A DNA stretch of 64,000 nucleotides from Flammula alnicola (GCA_015499995.1 JADNRV010000031.1:62001-126000); one strand, 5' to 3'; numbered from the stretch's first letter, positions 46,368 through 59,223 are shown. Notes: generated by a model from the letters alone, not told the origin. Numbers and translations are program-made.

Positions 46368-48681
46368 TCACCAGAAGCGGGTTTGAACGGGATCAAAACC
46401 CTTTTGCTTGCGCAGCATCACGATATTTGACGTGAGGCTTGAGAACTATAATTTTGGAGGGTAAAGGTTAGCTCCACTATGACAAGGAAACATCGAAGGC
46501 GGGAAAAAGGTGAGGAGCCAGACGCCGAGCAAGGGAAAAATGAGGAAAACACTAAAAGGAGATACTCACCCCATTCCCAACAAAAACCTCTGCCCGCTGC
46601 GCAACGTAGCTATCCAGCGCCTGCGCCACAGGCTTCTCCTCCCAGCCCAGCTGAAGGTCGCGGCTCGTAGAGACATCCTCCCATACCCACTCAAATTCCC
46701 ACTCTCCTCCGTCTGCGCCCACCATGAAGTTCGACCGCGCCGCATCTTCGATTAATGCCGCCTTGACCTCCGCCAGCCATTCCTTATCCCCGTTGGTCAT
46801 GATATAAATCCTCTTGAGCGTTTTGCTGCTCACAGCCTGGGAGCGCAGTGCTTTAGATTTAGCGACGCCTCGGCCGACGATGTTGCTTCGCCTCTCTGTC
46901 TCCTCTCTGATTTCACTGTGCGACCTATGACCGTCGTCGTCTTTGTTCGGCTTGCGCTCCGTGATCTCTTTGGACACACCCTTCCAGCTCCACCAAGTCG
47001 ACTTCGTGGCACGCCTCCGCCGGTCGCGCTCCTCTGCGAACAGTTCATAATCGTGCACGACCTCGCGCACCCTCTTCACGATCTGTGCGGCGTCCGGGAA
47101 ACAATGCCGTACATATATCTCCTTTCGGTCACCCATCGACGCCACTACAATGTCGTCTGCCGCGTCTGGGCGCCTGTGTTCGTTTGTGGTGGAATCAATG
47201 GAAGGTGCGACGCGCGGCACGTCGAATTTGTCCCGAACACGGAATTCGGGGAAGGAGTTGACGCCTGTATAGGTGGCGCTCCACTCAGCGAGGTTCAGGC
47301 AGTGTTCTTTGAAATCTCCTCGGCGAAGGTGAAGGGCTAGGATGGGGAGCGGCGCAGAGTCGTTGAGCAGGAGTGGATTTGCGACTCGGAGAGGAGCGGG
47401 CGCTTTTTCCTGTGACGATGTTGGGGATGAAGAAGAGTCGCGCTTCTGTCTGGTGAATAGACCCCAGAGTCCGCCGAACGGAATGCTATGATGATTTGAG
47501 AGAAAGTCTTTCTCCGAAGCGAAAAGGCGTAGGTTCTTCTCAAATGCCCCATGAATGAGAGGAGACCAGCCCCACTGGGTAAGGACCGGCGAACGAGAAA
47601 GCCGATCCCAAAGGTTGTGCATGCGTGTTGAGCCTAGGAGCCTGAAATCACCATGAAAAATCATTAAAAGGACGCCAGAAGGACGAAGAGGAAATTTACC
47701 AGATATCAAAGACGTGGTCGGTATCCTTTTTTACTTCGATGCATCGAGACTCTTTTACCGCAGGTATCTCTAGGTAAGAAAGCCATGCGTCGAGGATTTC
47801 CTCTCCTGAGGCATTATCAATGTCGAGCGAGGGGTTTGATTCCTGGAGGTGGGCTTTAACTGAATCCCTATGAATTATGACACGTTCGCTTGGAGGGCAT
47901 AATCGCTCATATACCCTGCTCGATATGGAACGGGGTAAAACCGCGAGGCTCTCGTTTTCATCTCGCGGACCGCGACCGAGGATGTGTCCTGAAAGTTTAA
48001 GATCAGATTGGCTGAGCGTCAACGAGACAAAACTATAATACGGACCAGAAATCATAGTGGATAATGGAATGCGCGATGGAATAGGCCTGCCATTGAACTC
48101 TGAATAGTTGGAACCATCGCGATTCCACGTATAGTCATCCCATACATATCTGTGAGGGTGAAAGCAGTGTAAATATCGTCAATGTAAGACCTTTGAAATT
48201 TATATCTCACTGACCCAAGGCCTGCCTCTGACGCGAGTAAAGAACTGAACACCATCTCCTGTAGTACGTTCCCCCACCCACATCCATAGGGGTGGTTAGC
48301 AAAGAATATGTATCTTTGCGAATCGTTGAGGTTTTGCTCAGACACGAGATCTTCATATTCCCTATATGAATCGTATAGTGGCGGAAGGCTGGTGTCGGGT
48401 ACTGCTTCTTGTACTTGTGGATATGGGACGAGATTTTCCAGAGCGTTACCGTCTGCCCGACGGTTGGCGGAAAGCGACTCGACGTCGAGGGAGTAGAGCA
48501 CGCCAAAGGTGACCACGAACGCTAGGATGAGGCGCATATAGCGTTTTGGAATACTCGTTGGCAACATCGCATAATGGCATTTGTCCGTCCCTTTGAATGA
48601 CTTGTGCCCCAACCGCGGACTGTGGTCAGAGGTAGGAAGCAAATTGTATTCGCGCCATTGCCTGTTTAAAAAGGCGGTCAT
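46368..48681 (-). CDS. Type II membrane glycosyltransferase-like protein (O-fucosyltransferase-like)
   Basis: ATG 48681 gives MTAFLNRQWREYNLLPTSDH, then one signal-anchor helix (RLILAFVVTFGVLYSLDV), as in Golgi type II enzymes. The luminal part has RYIFFANHPYGCGWGNVLQE (a nucleotide-sugar-binding-like Gly-rich start), RVYERLCPPSERVIIH and LALHLRRGDFKEHC. That last block resembles the R-x-G-D-F peptide of fungal GDP-fucose protein O-fucosyltransferase-like proteins. Then come KRIYIMTNGDKEWL, EEKPVAQALDSYVAQRAEVF and VGNG. After a final intron the tail is FSSLTSNIVMLRKQKGF, ending TRFW. The FxSLTSN motif near the end supports the fucosyltransferase-like fold. A low-complexity basic insert lies between. 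Donor and acceptor are unknown. Confidence 0.65.
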
Positions 48682-49469
48682 GGCTGACACTGACGGCCAG
48701 CTTGAAGGCACGCAATAAAATGTGTAAATGGAAGTAAGAAAGGGAGTTTGAGTATCACATTATTCGTTACTAGCTTCATCCTACTCTTCTGCGGGTAATT
48801 TCGATTTAGTAAAGGAAAAGGACAGAACGTTTATCTGCTTCCCAAAAGGGACGACTACCGATCATCCTCTTTCAAATATCCCGTGGGAACAATTTGCGCT
48901 ACTCCACATCGTCTTTTTTTTTCTCCTCGTAGCTTGTAGGATCGATTGCACAGTTCTAGTTAAGCTTGAATATTTCCTGGAACTCTCGAACATATTCCCG
49001 ACTTGACAGTTATCCTTCTAAAAAATAATCGCTACCAACTGTCTAAGATTTGACCTGTCCGCGACGCCGCTCTTCGTGACGACTTTCCGCGACAAAATTT
49101 CATATTTACGACCAATTCACAACTCTCCGACAACATCCGCAACCACCACTGCGCAGCGCGCAGTCGCGGATCCTTGTACCTTACATATTAGTGCATCATC
49201 AAGTTTACTTGCTATAGACAGACTAAGATGAATCGGCTTATAGGGGTCGGTGATTTGTATTCTAGAGGTGCTCCAGGGCGCTCCGTCCTCGATCTGCCAT
49301 CATGCATTTCTATATTTCGTCTTTTGCGTTATAACTTTGAAACATCATTACCATACGACTTACTTACCATACTTAATATATGTTTCTGACGCGCTCTGAC
49401 GCGTCGCGTCGTTTTAATCACGTGGATGGATTGAATCGCGGGCCGAGAATTTGAAATGCCACTCGTCGA
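48682..49469. other. Divergent promoter region
   Basis: No coding exon. It contains short GCGACGC-like blocks (around 49058-49175), perhaps a small degenerate repeat. Confidence 0.4.
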
Positions 49470-50612
49470 ATGTCAGGCTCCCAAAAGCACCTTTCTTCTC
49501 CTACGATGGACATGGAAACACCTGTCTCTGGAAGCGCGCCGCGTGTCTTTCCTCCCTTATATGTCGCAACAGGTGATGCGTCAAAAGATAAACTTGCCTT
49601 CATCCATGTTCTCGAACGACTCAAGGTCAGCCTGAGCCAATGTTGCGACCAATGCGAAGGCCTCGGTACCATTGAATGTTTCAGACACAAAAACGGACAG
49701 GTTGGGTAGATCATAAGGTATGAAGCTTTGAAGAGCGAAATCTTCGTTTGAATGCGTAGCTGACTACTGCAATATCTCTAGATCCCCAATCCCGAAAGGT
49801 GCGCCATGCCCATATGTAGGCTATCTATCGCACTTGAAATAAAACTCAAATCCATCCTGCAGCATATCAGATCATATGTACCGAATGGCCGTGCTCGCGA
49901 TGCTTTCTGAAGACACGAAGCTAGATGTCTCCAAGTTGGTGCAGTGATCATTGCCGCTCCCCTCAGGTTCGATGACGACCCTCTGGCCTGTGTGCGTCCC
50001 AGATGTGTAATGATGGCTTTGGTCCACGATCTTGCAGAAGCTCAAGGTGCGATCATCATATGTTCTAAATAGTGTGAGCTGACTTATCCGTCGACTGTTC
50101 TTAGTGGGAGATATCGCTCCGAGGGAGGGTATACCCAAGGCAGAAAAGCACAGGTTGGAGGCTGAAGCTATGCATAACTTTGTACACGACATGCTGCATG
50201 ATAGCCCCGCTGCTCAGAAAATCAATTTGTTATGGCTGGTGCGTTATTTCTAATCTTCTGTCAGAAATTTTATCTTACGGGATTTGTAGGAGTACGAGGA
50301 AGGACGGACCGCAGAAGCCAAATTCGTGAAGGGTGCGGGCTGTCGTTGTTAAATCCCCACTTTTGACTTATCATTTGCGCCGTAGACCTTGATCGTTTCG
50401 AGATGGCATCACAAGGTAAAGTCTTGCGATTCTTTAATCGTGGTGGGAACTAAAAATGACTTGATTCAGCCCTTGAATACGAGAAGAATCATAACGCAAG
50501 TCTGCAGCCATTTTTCGACAGCAGCATTCCCAAATTACACCACCCCCAAGTTCAAGAGTGGGGCCAAGATCTCATGGCCGAAAGGGAGCAGTTAAAGAAA
50601 AATATTCAATAA
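49470..50612 (+). CDS. HD-domain 5'-deoxynucleotidase (HDDC2/YGK1 type)
   Basis: Metal-dependent phosphohydrolase of the YfbR/HDDC2 group, which dephosphorylates deoxynucleoside monophosphates. Exons joined by eye give FIHVLERLK, a short TQKRTGWVDHK exon, IPNPES, ISDHMYRMAVLAMLSED (first metal His), CVMMALVHDLAEAQVGDI (the HD dyad, split by an intron inside Gln-Val), APREGIPKAEKHRLEAEAMH and LLWLEYEEGRTAEAKFVKDL. It ends in a helix, MAEREQLKKNIQ. The order matches the family. ATG at 49470 (MSGSQK) or the later MDMETP are both possible. At least seven introns, no break seen. It converges with ADE16/17, stops 102 bp apart. Confidence 0.8.
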
Positions 50613-50714
50613 AGTCCTACGACAAACACGTAGATTTTGAATCCTTGGATGCAATAACAATTCAAGATACGAATGACAATAATATAGACTTCTTTTTTCT
50701 CTCTTTCGCACTCT

Positions 50715-52910
50715 TTAATGGTGGAAGAGTCTCAATGTAGTGTGTGCGAAGACCATCTTGTGCTCATTCGCCGCCTTGATGCATTCTTCGTCCATCACAC
50801 TTCCACTTGGTGCAGCGAGGTACCGCACGCCACTCTTCCTCGCCCGATGCACATTGTCCGGGAAAGGGAAGAAAGCGTCGCTCGAGCACGCCACGCCGTC
50901 CAGCTTGGCCGCCCACTCTTTCTTCTCCGCGTCCGAGAGCGGCTCCACGACGCCTTCGAAGAGGCTCTCCCAGTGGGCCTTTTCTCCGCCTTCGAGAACC
51001 TCGCCAGAGACGTAGAGGTCGATGGCATTCGCCTTCTCTGCGCGCTTGACGCCCTTTTTGAAAGGCAGGGCAAGGACGCGCGGGTGGTGACGGAGCCACC
51101 AGAGGTCGGCCTTGCCACCTGCCAGGCGGGTACAGTGGATACGCGACTGTTGACCAGCGCCGATACCGATGATCGACCCGTGGAATGCGTAGGCGACGCT
51201 GTTGGATTGGGTGTATTTGAGCGCCAGAGTGGCCACAATCAAGTCGGTGATGGCGCCGGAAGGAACCTAAGTGACAAATCAAGAATTGAGCACGAAAAGG
51301 CAGAGGTTCAAGTCGGGTAAAATTAAGCACTGACTTCCTTGTTCTGAGTAACGATGTTCTCGAAAAGCTTGCTATCGATCTTGCTGTCGTTTCTCTTCTG
51401 TCGGAGGTGCACTCCAAACACCTGTTTCGTCTCGACGTCTTCCGGAACGTAAGTAGGGTCAATCTATCATACGCAGTTAACTTCCAGAAAAAACCTATTT
51501 CTACCTACGCACCTCAAGAACGCAGTACTTCCCTGCCTTTTTCTTTCGGAGAACATCTAGGGCTTCTGCGGAGTATCCTGGGGCGATGATGCCATCCGAG
51601 ACTTCACGCGAGATGATCTTCGCGGTCGCAAGGTCGCAAGGTGCCGATAGAGCGACGAAGTCACCAAAAGATGACATACGATCAGCGCCTATCCAATAAA
51701 GTAGGAGTTAGCCTTGATTTCAGAGAGTTAAAACAATATTACCAACCTCGTGCACGAGCATAAGCCGATGCCAAAGGAGTCAAAGGCTCCTTGAGGTCGT
51801 CTACACCATAAACCTTTTTCTCGGTTTCATCCAGCTCAAGGCCAACGGCGGCACCAGCGGGAGAGACGTGCTTGAACGAAGCAGCAGCTGGAAGGTTAAG
51901 GGCTTCTTGGAGTTCCTTGACTAGGGCATACGCATTGAGAGCATCAAGCAGGTTGATATATCCAGGCGAACCGCAAAGAACTGGCGACTGCAGTTAATCG
52001 TACAACCCAACGAAAATAATAAATAATTTTGTAGCTGACCTTTGAAGGGCAGCGTTCCTTGGGTCACGAAAGCCTGAGCAGGCTTCTGGTGGGGGTTGGC
52101 ACCGTACCTCAGTGCTATCCTCTGCACAGGGGCGGCCGGCTCTGGCAACTCGGCGCTCGCGTACTGCTCTCTGAAGTACCCGCTGATCGCTTCATCATAT
52201 TGCGCTGTCATCTCAAACGCCTTCAGCGCCAACTTGCTCCTCAAATTTTGGCCCACGTCGCCTTGACCTTTGGCAAACGCCTCGAGGAACTCCTTGTAGT
52301 CAGCGGGATCGGAGAGGACGGACACGCGAGCGTGGTTCTTGGCTGCAGCACGAAGGAGAGTCACACCCCCGATATCGATTTCCTCAACTGCGTCGGCGAG
52401 GGTGCATTCAGGCTTCGAAATCGTAGAAGTGAAAGGGTAAAGGTTGCAAACGACGATGGAGATAGGAGAGATGCCTTGTGCTTTGAGGTCCTTCTCGTCA
52501 GACTCGATGTTTCTAGCAAGGATACCTATAGGATGGAGGTCGCATTTCAGAGAATTTCCCGACAAATGAAACTAGACTAACCTCCGTGTACGGCTGGGTG
52601 TAATGTCTTCACTCTGCCTCCAAGCATCTCCGGGGCCTTCGTGATGTCCGAAACATCCCTGGATCGCAGAATGAGAGGTATCTTTGTAGAAGTATGCGAT
52701 GCACCCACTCAATTGGGATGCCCGCTTCTCTGATCTTTTTGGCAGTTCCACCTGAACCTAGGAGGCGGACTCCACCGGCTTGGAGGCTTTTCGCGAGATC
52801 CAAGAGATCGGTCTTGTCATAAACAGACAACAAAGCTGCATAGGAAAGCAACTCTCAGAAGTCATGCACATCTTGTATATGGCACATTACTTACCGATAG
52901 GTTGTGCCAT
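50715..52910 (-). CDS. ADE16/17: Bifunctional AICAR transformylase / IMP cyclohydrolase
   Basis: Performs the last two steps of purine synthesis (AICAR to FAICAR with 10-formyl-THF, then ring closure to IMP) in the cytosol as a dimer. The first exon is only MAQPI (ATG 52910), then [66 protein letters not shown] and [19 protein letters not shown] complete the cyclohydrolase domain. The transformylase half has [49 protein letters not shown] (with the catalytic Lys-His), [52 protein letters not shown] and GSVMDEECI. It ends in TLRLFHH. No frame break noticed. About 600 residues, as expected. The yeast paralogues ADE16 and ADE17 cannot be told apart here. Confidence 0.94.
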
Positions 52911-53126
52911 GAAGGTCAAGCAGTGGTGGTAAGTTTCGCGCAAAAATTGATCGATTCAGGTTTCCGGCAATCTTATCAGAAGTGATCGACTGCATTGGGA
53001 AACTGATTAGATTTCACAGATTAGATTGCTCGTTGACCTGCAACCACCGTTGATTTGTTGACCAACTGCTAAGGATTTATAGAAGGTACTACTCCAGTGC
53101 ATCCGTAAATTTCAGGTGCAGGGGTT

Positions 53127-55218
53127 CAAGTCCCAGAACCCAGCGACAATAATTCTGTCGAATAATTTGGCTCGAGGATGGAAACATCTCCAGACCGATG
53201 GCCCAAAACAATCGTTCCATTCAACTCTCCGAAAGTGCAGCACGTAATGTCTTCTACATAGAAGGAAAGAGGAATCAGTGTTGAACGAGGCGCAACACGA
53301 AATAGGTCGACCCACCTCTCAGATCATATGAATGCACCGAGTATACAACCCTTCTCTCAATCTCAATAGCGGGTACGCTCCCATCAGGTCTTGTGGAGAA
53401 TTCTCTATCATAGGCTGAAATCGCGGAAGGCGGGTCACGACTCCAAACCTGGACTTCTCTAACGGTGCTCGACCTTTTTCTCTCTACCCACATTCCACGT
53501 TTTCCCTGCGGTCCCATCGAATGCGTGCTTAGAAACCCGCGAGAACTGCTATCAGATTGCCCACCATGAGTCTGACGAGCGGTAGACGAAGATCCTGGAG
53601 CAGGGGCATGAGTGTGAGAATATGTGGGAGTAGGGGAAGGGGCGAAGTTCGCCGAGTAGGTGACAGATGTCGAGAATGCTCTGTCGATTGGATTCCTGGA
53701 CGGTAGCGGTGCGAATAAGTTGGTGTTGCTGAGCGCAAGGGCAAGTGGGTAAACGCCAGTCAGAATGACCTCTAGCGACGGTAACAACTCGGATATTGGG
53801 GAGATGGGTGCCTGGACTCGCACGGTATAGTGAAATAGACCCTGTATAACGTCGTATGCGAACAGCGTTGTTTCGTACGTCTCCATTTCAGAGACTGGAT
53901 TGCGAGAGACAGTGCACTGGGAGAAAGACACTTCACGAAAGGTCATGGAGAATACATGTTTGAGTGGCGGCGGGGGTGATTTATTGGGAGTATGAAGACG
54001 AGATGTGTGCGTATGTATCTCCAAGGAGCGAGTCTTGAATACGAGGATATAAGACCCCAAGAAATGGACTGCGATCGCACCATTCCACTACAAGATCACA
54101 GATGGAAATTAGTTGCAGATCCTTCGTTGGAGTTGCAGAAACGCGTACCAAACCTTCCAGATCTTCAAGATTTACTCTGATCGTCGTCCTGCCTTCGAGG
54201 CTGTCCGGAATAGCGCAACCTTCATCCCACGTCAGGAGCTCGACAACGCCTGAGATGGCGAGAGCAATAAGATGTTCTGTGGGTTCTAATGCCTGAACAG
54301 TTTTATAGGATGGCAAATGTATCGTTTTAACCAGACGAAATGCGTCCGGGATGAAAAGAGAGCCTAAGGAAAGCGAAGAGACGTCGATTTCGTAGATTTG
54401 GACCATATAGGGCCTTTTGGCAAATCATGAGTGTTTTTTAAAACGATCAACATGGAATTAAACACTGACGGTATCGAACGCGATAGGGCCAGAACAAGCG
54501 TCTGTCTAGTTGAGTCAAGAGATACAGCATATGAGATCCATAGACCCGATTCTAGAAACAAGGCAGCACGAAGGACGGGGTGGGAGCCTTTTCCTCCTAC
54601 GAATGCAGAATCAAGGCCAAAGGTGGAAGATTGCGCCGATTGATGAACAGGTTGGGTATCGTACAAATAGACCGCGCCTTCGAAGTAAAAGACCATTAAC
54701 CATCGATCCAAAAACATCTTCAATCCCATCAATGCGGTGCCGACATTCTCTCTTCGTAGCTTGTATGGCAGACCCAGACGAGGCCGTAGCCATGCGTCAG
54801 ATGTACGCTGAGCTTTGGTGACGATGGATTCGATAGCAGAGACAGGGTATGCGTGCAGATGCTTGTCTTCATGGTGATAAACACGCAGTAGTTCCGTTAG
54901 TAGTGGAAGGTATGTTTCTTGTTCTTCTAACTTTTTCATCCAGATGTTGCGTTCATACGTCGTCTTACAGAGTGTCCTGCATGTCTGGTAGTTGTAAGAT
55001 CCGAGAAGGGGCATAAAATGGAGGGCGCTCACCTGACGAACTTGCAGGATATCTGAGATATCTAGCAGGGTCCACACAAGTAACAGAATCTCAGGCGGTA
55101 GATGAAGGATCGTCGCTGGATCTGTTATGTACATTTCAACCAGGTTAAAAGGTATATCTTGAATTGATATTCGATGTGAAGCAGACAGGGGGATGCAAAT
55201 GGAGGTGGAAATCGACAT
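53127..55218 (-). CDS. F-box domain protein, function unknown
   Basis: The N-terminal F-box reads LHLPPEILLLVWTLLDISDI, LQVRQ, an intron, then TCRTLCKTTYERNIWMKKLE. This would bind Skp1 and place the protein as substrate receptor of an SCF ubiquitin ligase. The long C-terminal part has beta-rich, WD/propeller-like strands (LMGLKMFLDRWLMVFYFEGA, VYLYDTQP, HLIALAISGVVELLTWDE, LQLISICDLVVEW, FGELNGTIVLGHRSGDVSIL) without clear WD signatures. ATG 55218 (MSISTSICIPLSASHR); the stop near 53127 follows LLSLGSGT in the last exon, and its frame is the less certain part. Mushrooms carry hundreds of such genes, so orthology cannot be stated. Confidence 0.72.
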
Positions 55219-55482
55219 TCGTGAGCAACCAGCCCTGAGCCTGGAACAACACCGATGATTCCCAACCAGCCGATATATTTTTTACTCCGCTGAGTTCAGA
55301 CACAAATTATACCGGATTTGAGGGTGATTTGGCAATCTAGACAGACGTAGTGGAGTGCTTCACGGGGACAGAAGAGTATACTACGACAGTCGGACATCCG
55401 ACTCAGGATTGTCAAGGCGAAGTCGGTCATGTGCCCCATCTATTAATAGAGGGTTGCATCGTCGCTGGCTTGAGCGTTGGCA

Positions 55483-56612
55483 CCCAGTCAAAAGCCCCTC
55501 AGTTGAGAGTGGTTGAGAGTGGTTGAGAGCTGCGCTACCGACCCCAACCGATGTCAACCGAAAATCTGGACTGGAGCAGATGAGAATCGGTTCAGAGCGT
55601 TTGAGAACTGTTGAGAGATGTTGAAACTGCGCCATCATAGGTTGAGATATGTTGAAATCGGCTGGAATGTGTTTTCAGCTGCTCAATCACTCTGGTTGCC
55701 CTCGACACCTGGAAATCATTTGAATTTGGAAATTGTTCATTGCAATTCTTTCTATAAACTGCTTTCAACAGATCTGAACCGATTTTACAATATGGTACGA
55801 AAACAAGTCCCTCCGATGCCTCCCGCTGTCATTGCTGTCTGCTCCGAGTCCAATCCCACCACCCACTACAAGACAATCCTCCTCAGATCCAAGCATAACC
55901 AGTGCAAGGAGACATTAGTATAGAGACCTGATGAACACAAGTTAGTTGTAAGACCAAAATACGAGATTGACCACGAACATGGAATAATCCTTTTCACCTC
56001 CGTTTTCCACCCGCGATGCGTCAACAACACCCTGCATGGAAGACAATTGGGTGGTAGCTTATATTGAAGATAACAGACTGACCTGTGTAGGACCCGATAG
56101 TGCAGCTCCCGCCACAGTGGAGATAAAATGCCATATGATGGGCACCGCGTTGTCGAGGTACGAGCGGGTCAGTACAACTTCGTTTCGCCATTAAGTACAT
56201 ATAGCGGATACGTACGGAGTAAGCCTATTATGGAAGCTGGGGCGAGTGAAGCTGGCTTTGAGGTAAGAAAAAGAAGGGAACTTAGAAGAGATCGCGAGGG
56301 AAGGTTGTGGTAAGAGACAAGGGGAGTGAGTCGGAACCCAGTCGCAACTTTGAGAATTATGATCACACAACTTTTCCCTGTCACGAGATTTCAAGTTCTG
56401 TCAAAGTCCAGAAAAATGTTCGAAGAATTTGCAAAGTTGGACCAAGGCAGAAGCGAGGAGAAAAGATATTTACAATGCCAAGCGCATTTGGAGCAACGAA
56501 TTTGAGTAAATTTGAGTTTCTAACCGGAGGCAACAGATGCCAACAGATTTCATCTGCGCAAACCGACCCGAACATCTCTCATCCGATCTCAACAGGGGGG
56601 CTTTTGACTGGG
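55483..56612. mobile_element. 1.13-kb TIR element with 7-bp target duplication
   Basis: The left end CCCAGTCAAAAGCCCC (55483-55498) is matched exactly by the complement of the right end (56597-56612); similarity continues inward (GTTGAGA). The flanks GTTGGCA (55476-55482) and GTTGGCA (56613-56619) are direct repeats, as expected of a target duplication. The left subterminal part repeats GGTTGAGAG several times (55502-55530). No transposase is visible inside, so it would be mobilised in trans. Superfamily not assigned. Confidence 0.7.
55942..56190 (-). pseudogene. Spliceable gene fragment inside the TIR element
   Basis: On the minus strand, LDNAVPIIWHFISTVAGAAL and SGPTQ end at a GTCAGT donor. 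After a CAG acceptor they continue in frame as GVVDASRVENGGEKDYSMFV and VNLVFWSYN, then stop. The hydrophobic stretch looks like a membrane segment. The 5' part cannot be traced, so this is either a captured exon pair or the end of a small gene I do not recognise. Confidence 0.35.
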
Positions 56613-56619
56613 GTTGGCA

Positions 56620-59013
56620 GATCGAACACAAGCACAAGCTCAGCGATCCATACCAAAATCTCCTCCATAAGCTCGCCGGCACCACAGCTTCCCGCCCACG
56701 AAGAAAAACTGCCGTCAATGTCTGGCGCAAAACCCAGCGCGCGCTCATTGACAGCAAAGCGAAAGAAATCATCGCGAAAGGGAACCTCCCTTTGAAGCAA
56801 ATAGTTTCTACGAGATATTTGCGGAATTAACTCAAGAAGAGAGGGATCGCTGGGAGGAGCAAGCAAAAGAGGAGCACGACGCTGCTCTGCGAAATGGAAA
56901 CAGGAAACTGAAGGCCCTCCCCGGCCCTCCTTCCACCACGCCAGCAGATCGTCAGCGGTATGTTTCGCATGTTGAATAATGCCAGTAAACGTTCTTATTA
57001 ATTTTATAAACGTATAAAAGGGCCTATCTTTAACCTCATATGTGAAGTTACGGGCTGGAAGGCGACGCTGATTGCAGGAGGCCGAACCAGCGGATGACGG
57101 TCAAATGAACATTATCAGGTATAATCATCCCTTTAAAAATGAGTCCTCTGATTAATTATTTTTATCTGGTAGCGTTCACTCTGATATGACATCTGGCGAT
57201 GTAAAGATGAACTTTGGCCTTGCGGAGCATGCTCGGTACGAGAAATACATCCCCCCCATTTATCGACAATTCCTCCAGAAGTGCTACTGTAAGTCTCAAA
57301 TACTAGTCGACCCATTTCACTCCGTCTTAATAACTTTGGTAGCTCCTGCAGAATGCCGTGCTCGTGCCTTGCCAGAAAAGGATTCATTTGGTGGATGGGA
57401 TATGGATATGGATTCATTGGATCTGAGGCTAGAAAATGAAGACTTTTATGACGTCGAGCGCAGTGAGGGGCACTTCTCAACCATCCCTTGGAACAACCCT
57501 TCTGCTGCTTCTGTTGCAGCACCCGCCCCTTCTGCAACAATTGCTGCCGCCGACACTGCTACCTCCTCCATGCAACAGCCAGCAGACGACCTGGCATCGA
57601 CGGGCCCGTCAGTGCAAGACTTGCAGACTTTTGTTTCTCAAGGAGCAATGCCATTTTCATCCCTGGAACACAGCGCACTGCGTTCTCCTGGTACTAGTTC
57701 ATCTCAGCATTATCGTACATCACCCCCAGCCTGTCCACCTTCTGCAGGTCTGCCATAGCCTCCTCTACCCACCGATCACAGCTCTTCTTCCGGACCCCTT
57801 CGACGGGGCTCCCTGGCTTCTGTAACGCCGACTCATCATCTTCGCGGTTTGGAGGAGCAATTGAGTTCTACCTTCCCTGTCCCACATTATATCACTCAGG
57901 CCGTAAACAATCCTCCAACCTTGCACGATTTTCCGTCGCCTCCTTTCTCTTCTGAGGTGTACTCCTCTCTGCCTCTGTCTCCATTGCCCCCTTCATCTTC
58001 TGAGGTTCCCTCTTGTTTGCCTCTGCCTCCTCGGGACTCGCCCACATCTGACTCATGCCTTCCTCCTTCAATTCAGATGGCTGAGAGTGCGGAGATGTTA
58101 CCTACTTCCACTGCTCATAAACGAGCTGCGCCCGAGTCCATTGAGCAGGAAAAGTCAAAAAAAGCCCCGTACTCTTACCAACTAAGCGGCGGACCTATCT
58201 CGACCTCCACTCCGGCGAAATCTCAACTCAGCACCCCGCCGACGACCGCCAACCACTGCGTCGGAAGAACGCTTGGCCCTAGACCAACGGCCTCAACTGA
58301 TTCGCGGCCCTCGGAACTACCTCTCGCGCTTGATGTGCCTCCAGCCAAGTGTTCAAGCTCTAGGCTGCATGCCATGTTGTCTCAGCCAACGATGCCCTCT
58401 GCCTCATCATCCGGCACACCCACCGTCGGCAGCCAACGCCTGCGATCCGCCAAGAAAGCCGCTACAGCATACTTCCACGATTGCAACCAACGGCCATCGC
58501 CTCCTCAAGCACCCCTATTCTTCATTCCAAATCCATCGACATATCCGCCGCGCCCACGCGGTTCTCTTCGGTGCTCTCGATGCTCGAGTTCGAGTCGCTT
58601 GGACCGCGTTGGCTGGAGTTGGTCAGGGTCTGGGTGTTGTTCGAGAAGCAGGAATGTTACCGAGAAGTCCTCAAGCTGAAGGCCGCCAACAGGCCCGCCG
58701 CTATCAAGGATTTGATTCAGCGAGCCAGGTCGGAGCCAGGTCGACGACATGGAGGCCTGAGATCGACAACGTCGCCGAGTACGAGTTCAGGGCGTGGTGG
58801 ACGTCGATTCAGCCCGGATGGCGCGATTCTTCTCGAGCTGTCGACGGCGATTGTGAAGACCTAAGGAGGCCAGGCCTCAACGGCCTCGTCAGCGTGATGG
58901 CCGCGCTCTTTTACTGGGGATCGTCATTGGGGAAGAAGGCCAAGGATCGGGGAAACCGGACTATTGTCCTTGAGGACTGTATCACTGCCGTTACCCAACT
59001 CATTCGTGTCTAA
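56620..59013 (+). pseudogene. Decayed member of a repetitive Agaricomycete gene family
   Basis: Two conserved blocks of a family found in many copies in mushroom genomes are recognisable. The first has SDPYQNLLHKLAGTTASRPR, RKTAVNVWRKTQRALIDSKA and, one frame over, EIFAELTQEERDRWEEQAKE. After a Pro/Ser-rich region the second has FSSVLSMLEFESLGPRWLEL, RPAAIKDLIQRARS and, one frame over, TWRPEIDNVAEYEFRAWWTS and RRPGLNGLVSVMAALFYWGS, ending LIRV. Frame breaks are seen near 56800, near 58550, and at 58722-58743, where GAGCCAGGTCG is tandemly duplicated (11 bp). It starts immediately after the right target duplication of the TIR element. Function of the family is unknown to me; some breaks may be unrecognised introns. 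Confidence 0.65.
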
Positions 59014-59223
59014 TTTGTGTGCCATAGTATTAATGTTTTCTGTTTTCGTGTTGTGTGAAATATTGCTTTCTGTTCCTCCCTAAACACTACTAACACCATA
59101 ATGTACATATTCGAAGAATGATATCTATTTGTTCAAAAATTCGTGATTTCGTGAGTGGAGGAATGCATAGGATTATGCATAATGATAGTGTACACGTTGC
59201 AAGATCAATTCATCTTTTCTCCC

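Noticed and set aside
50764..51462. Overlapping open frames on both strands at the ATIC 3' half
   Set aside because: Shadows of the conserved AICAR transformylase coding frame.
53115..53140. tRNA B-box-like GGTTCAAGTCC
   Set aside because: The flanking bases do not form a T-stem beyond three pairs, and the site lies inside the last exon of the F-box gene.
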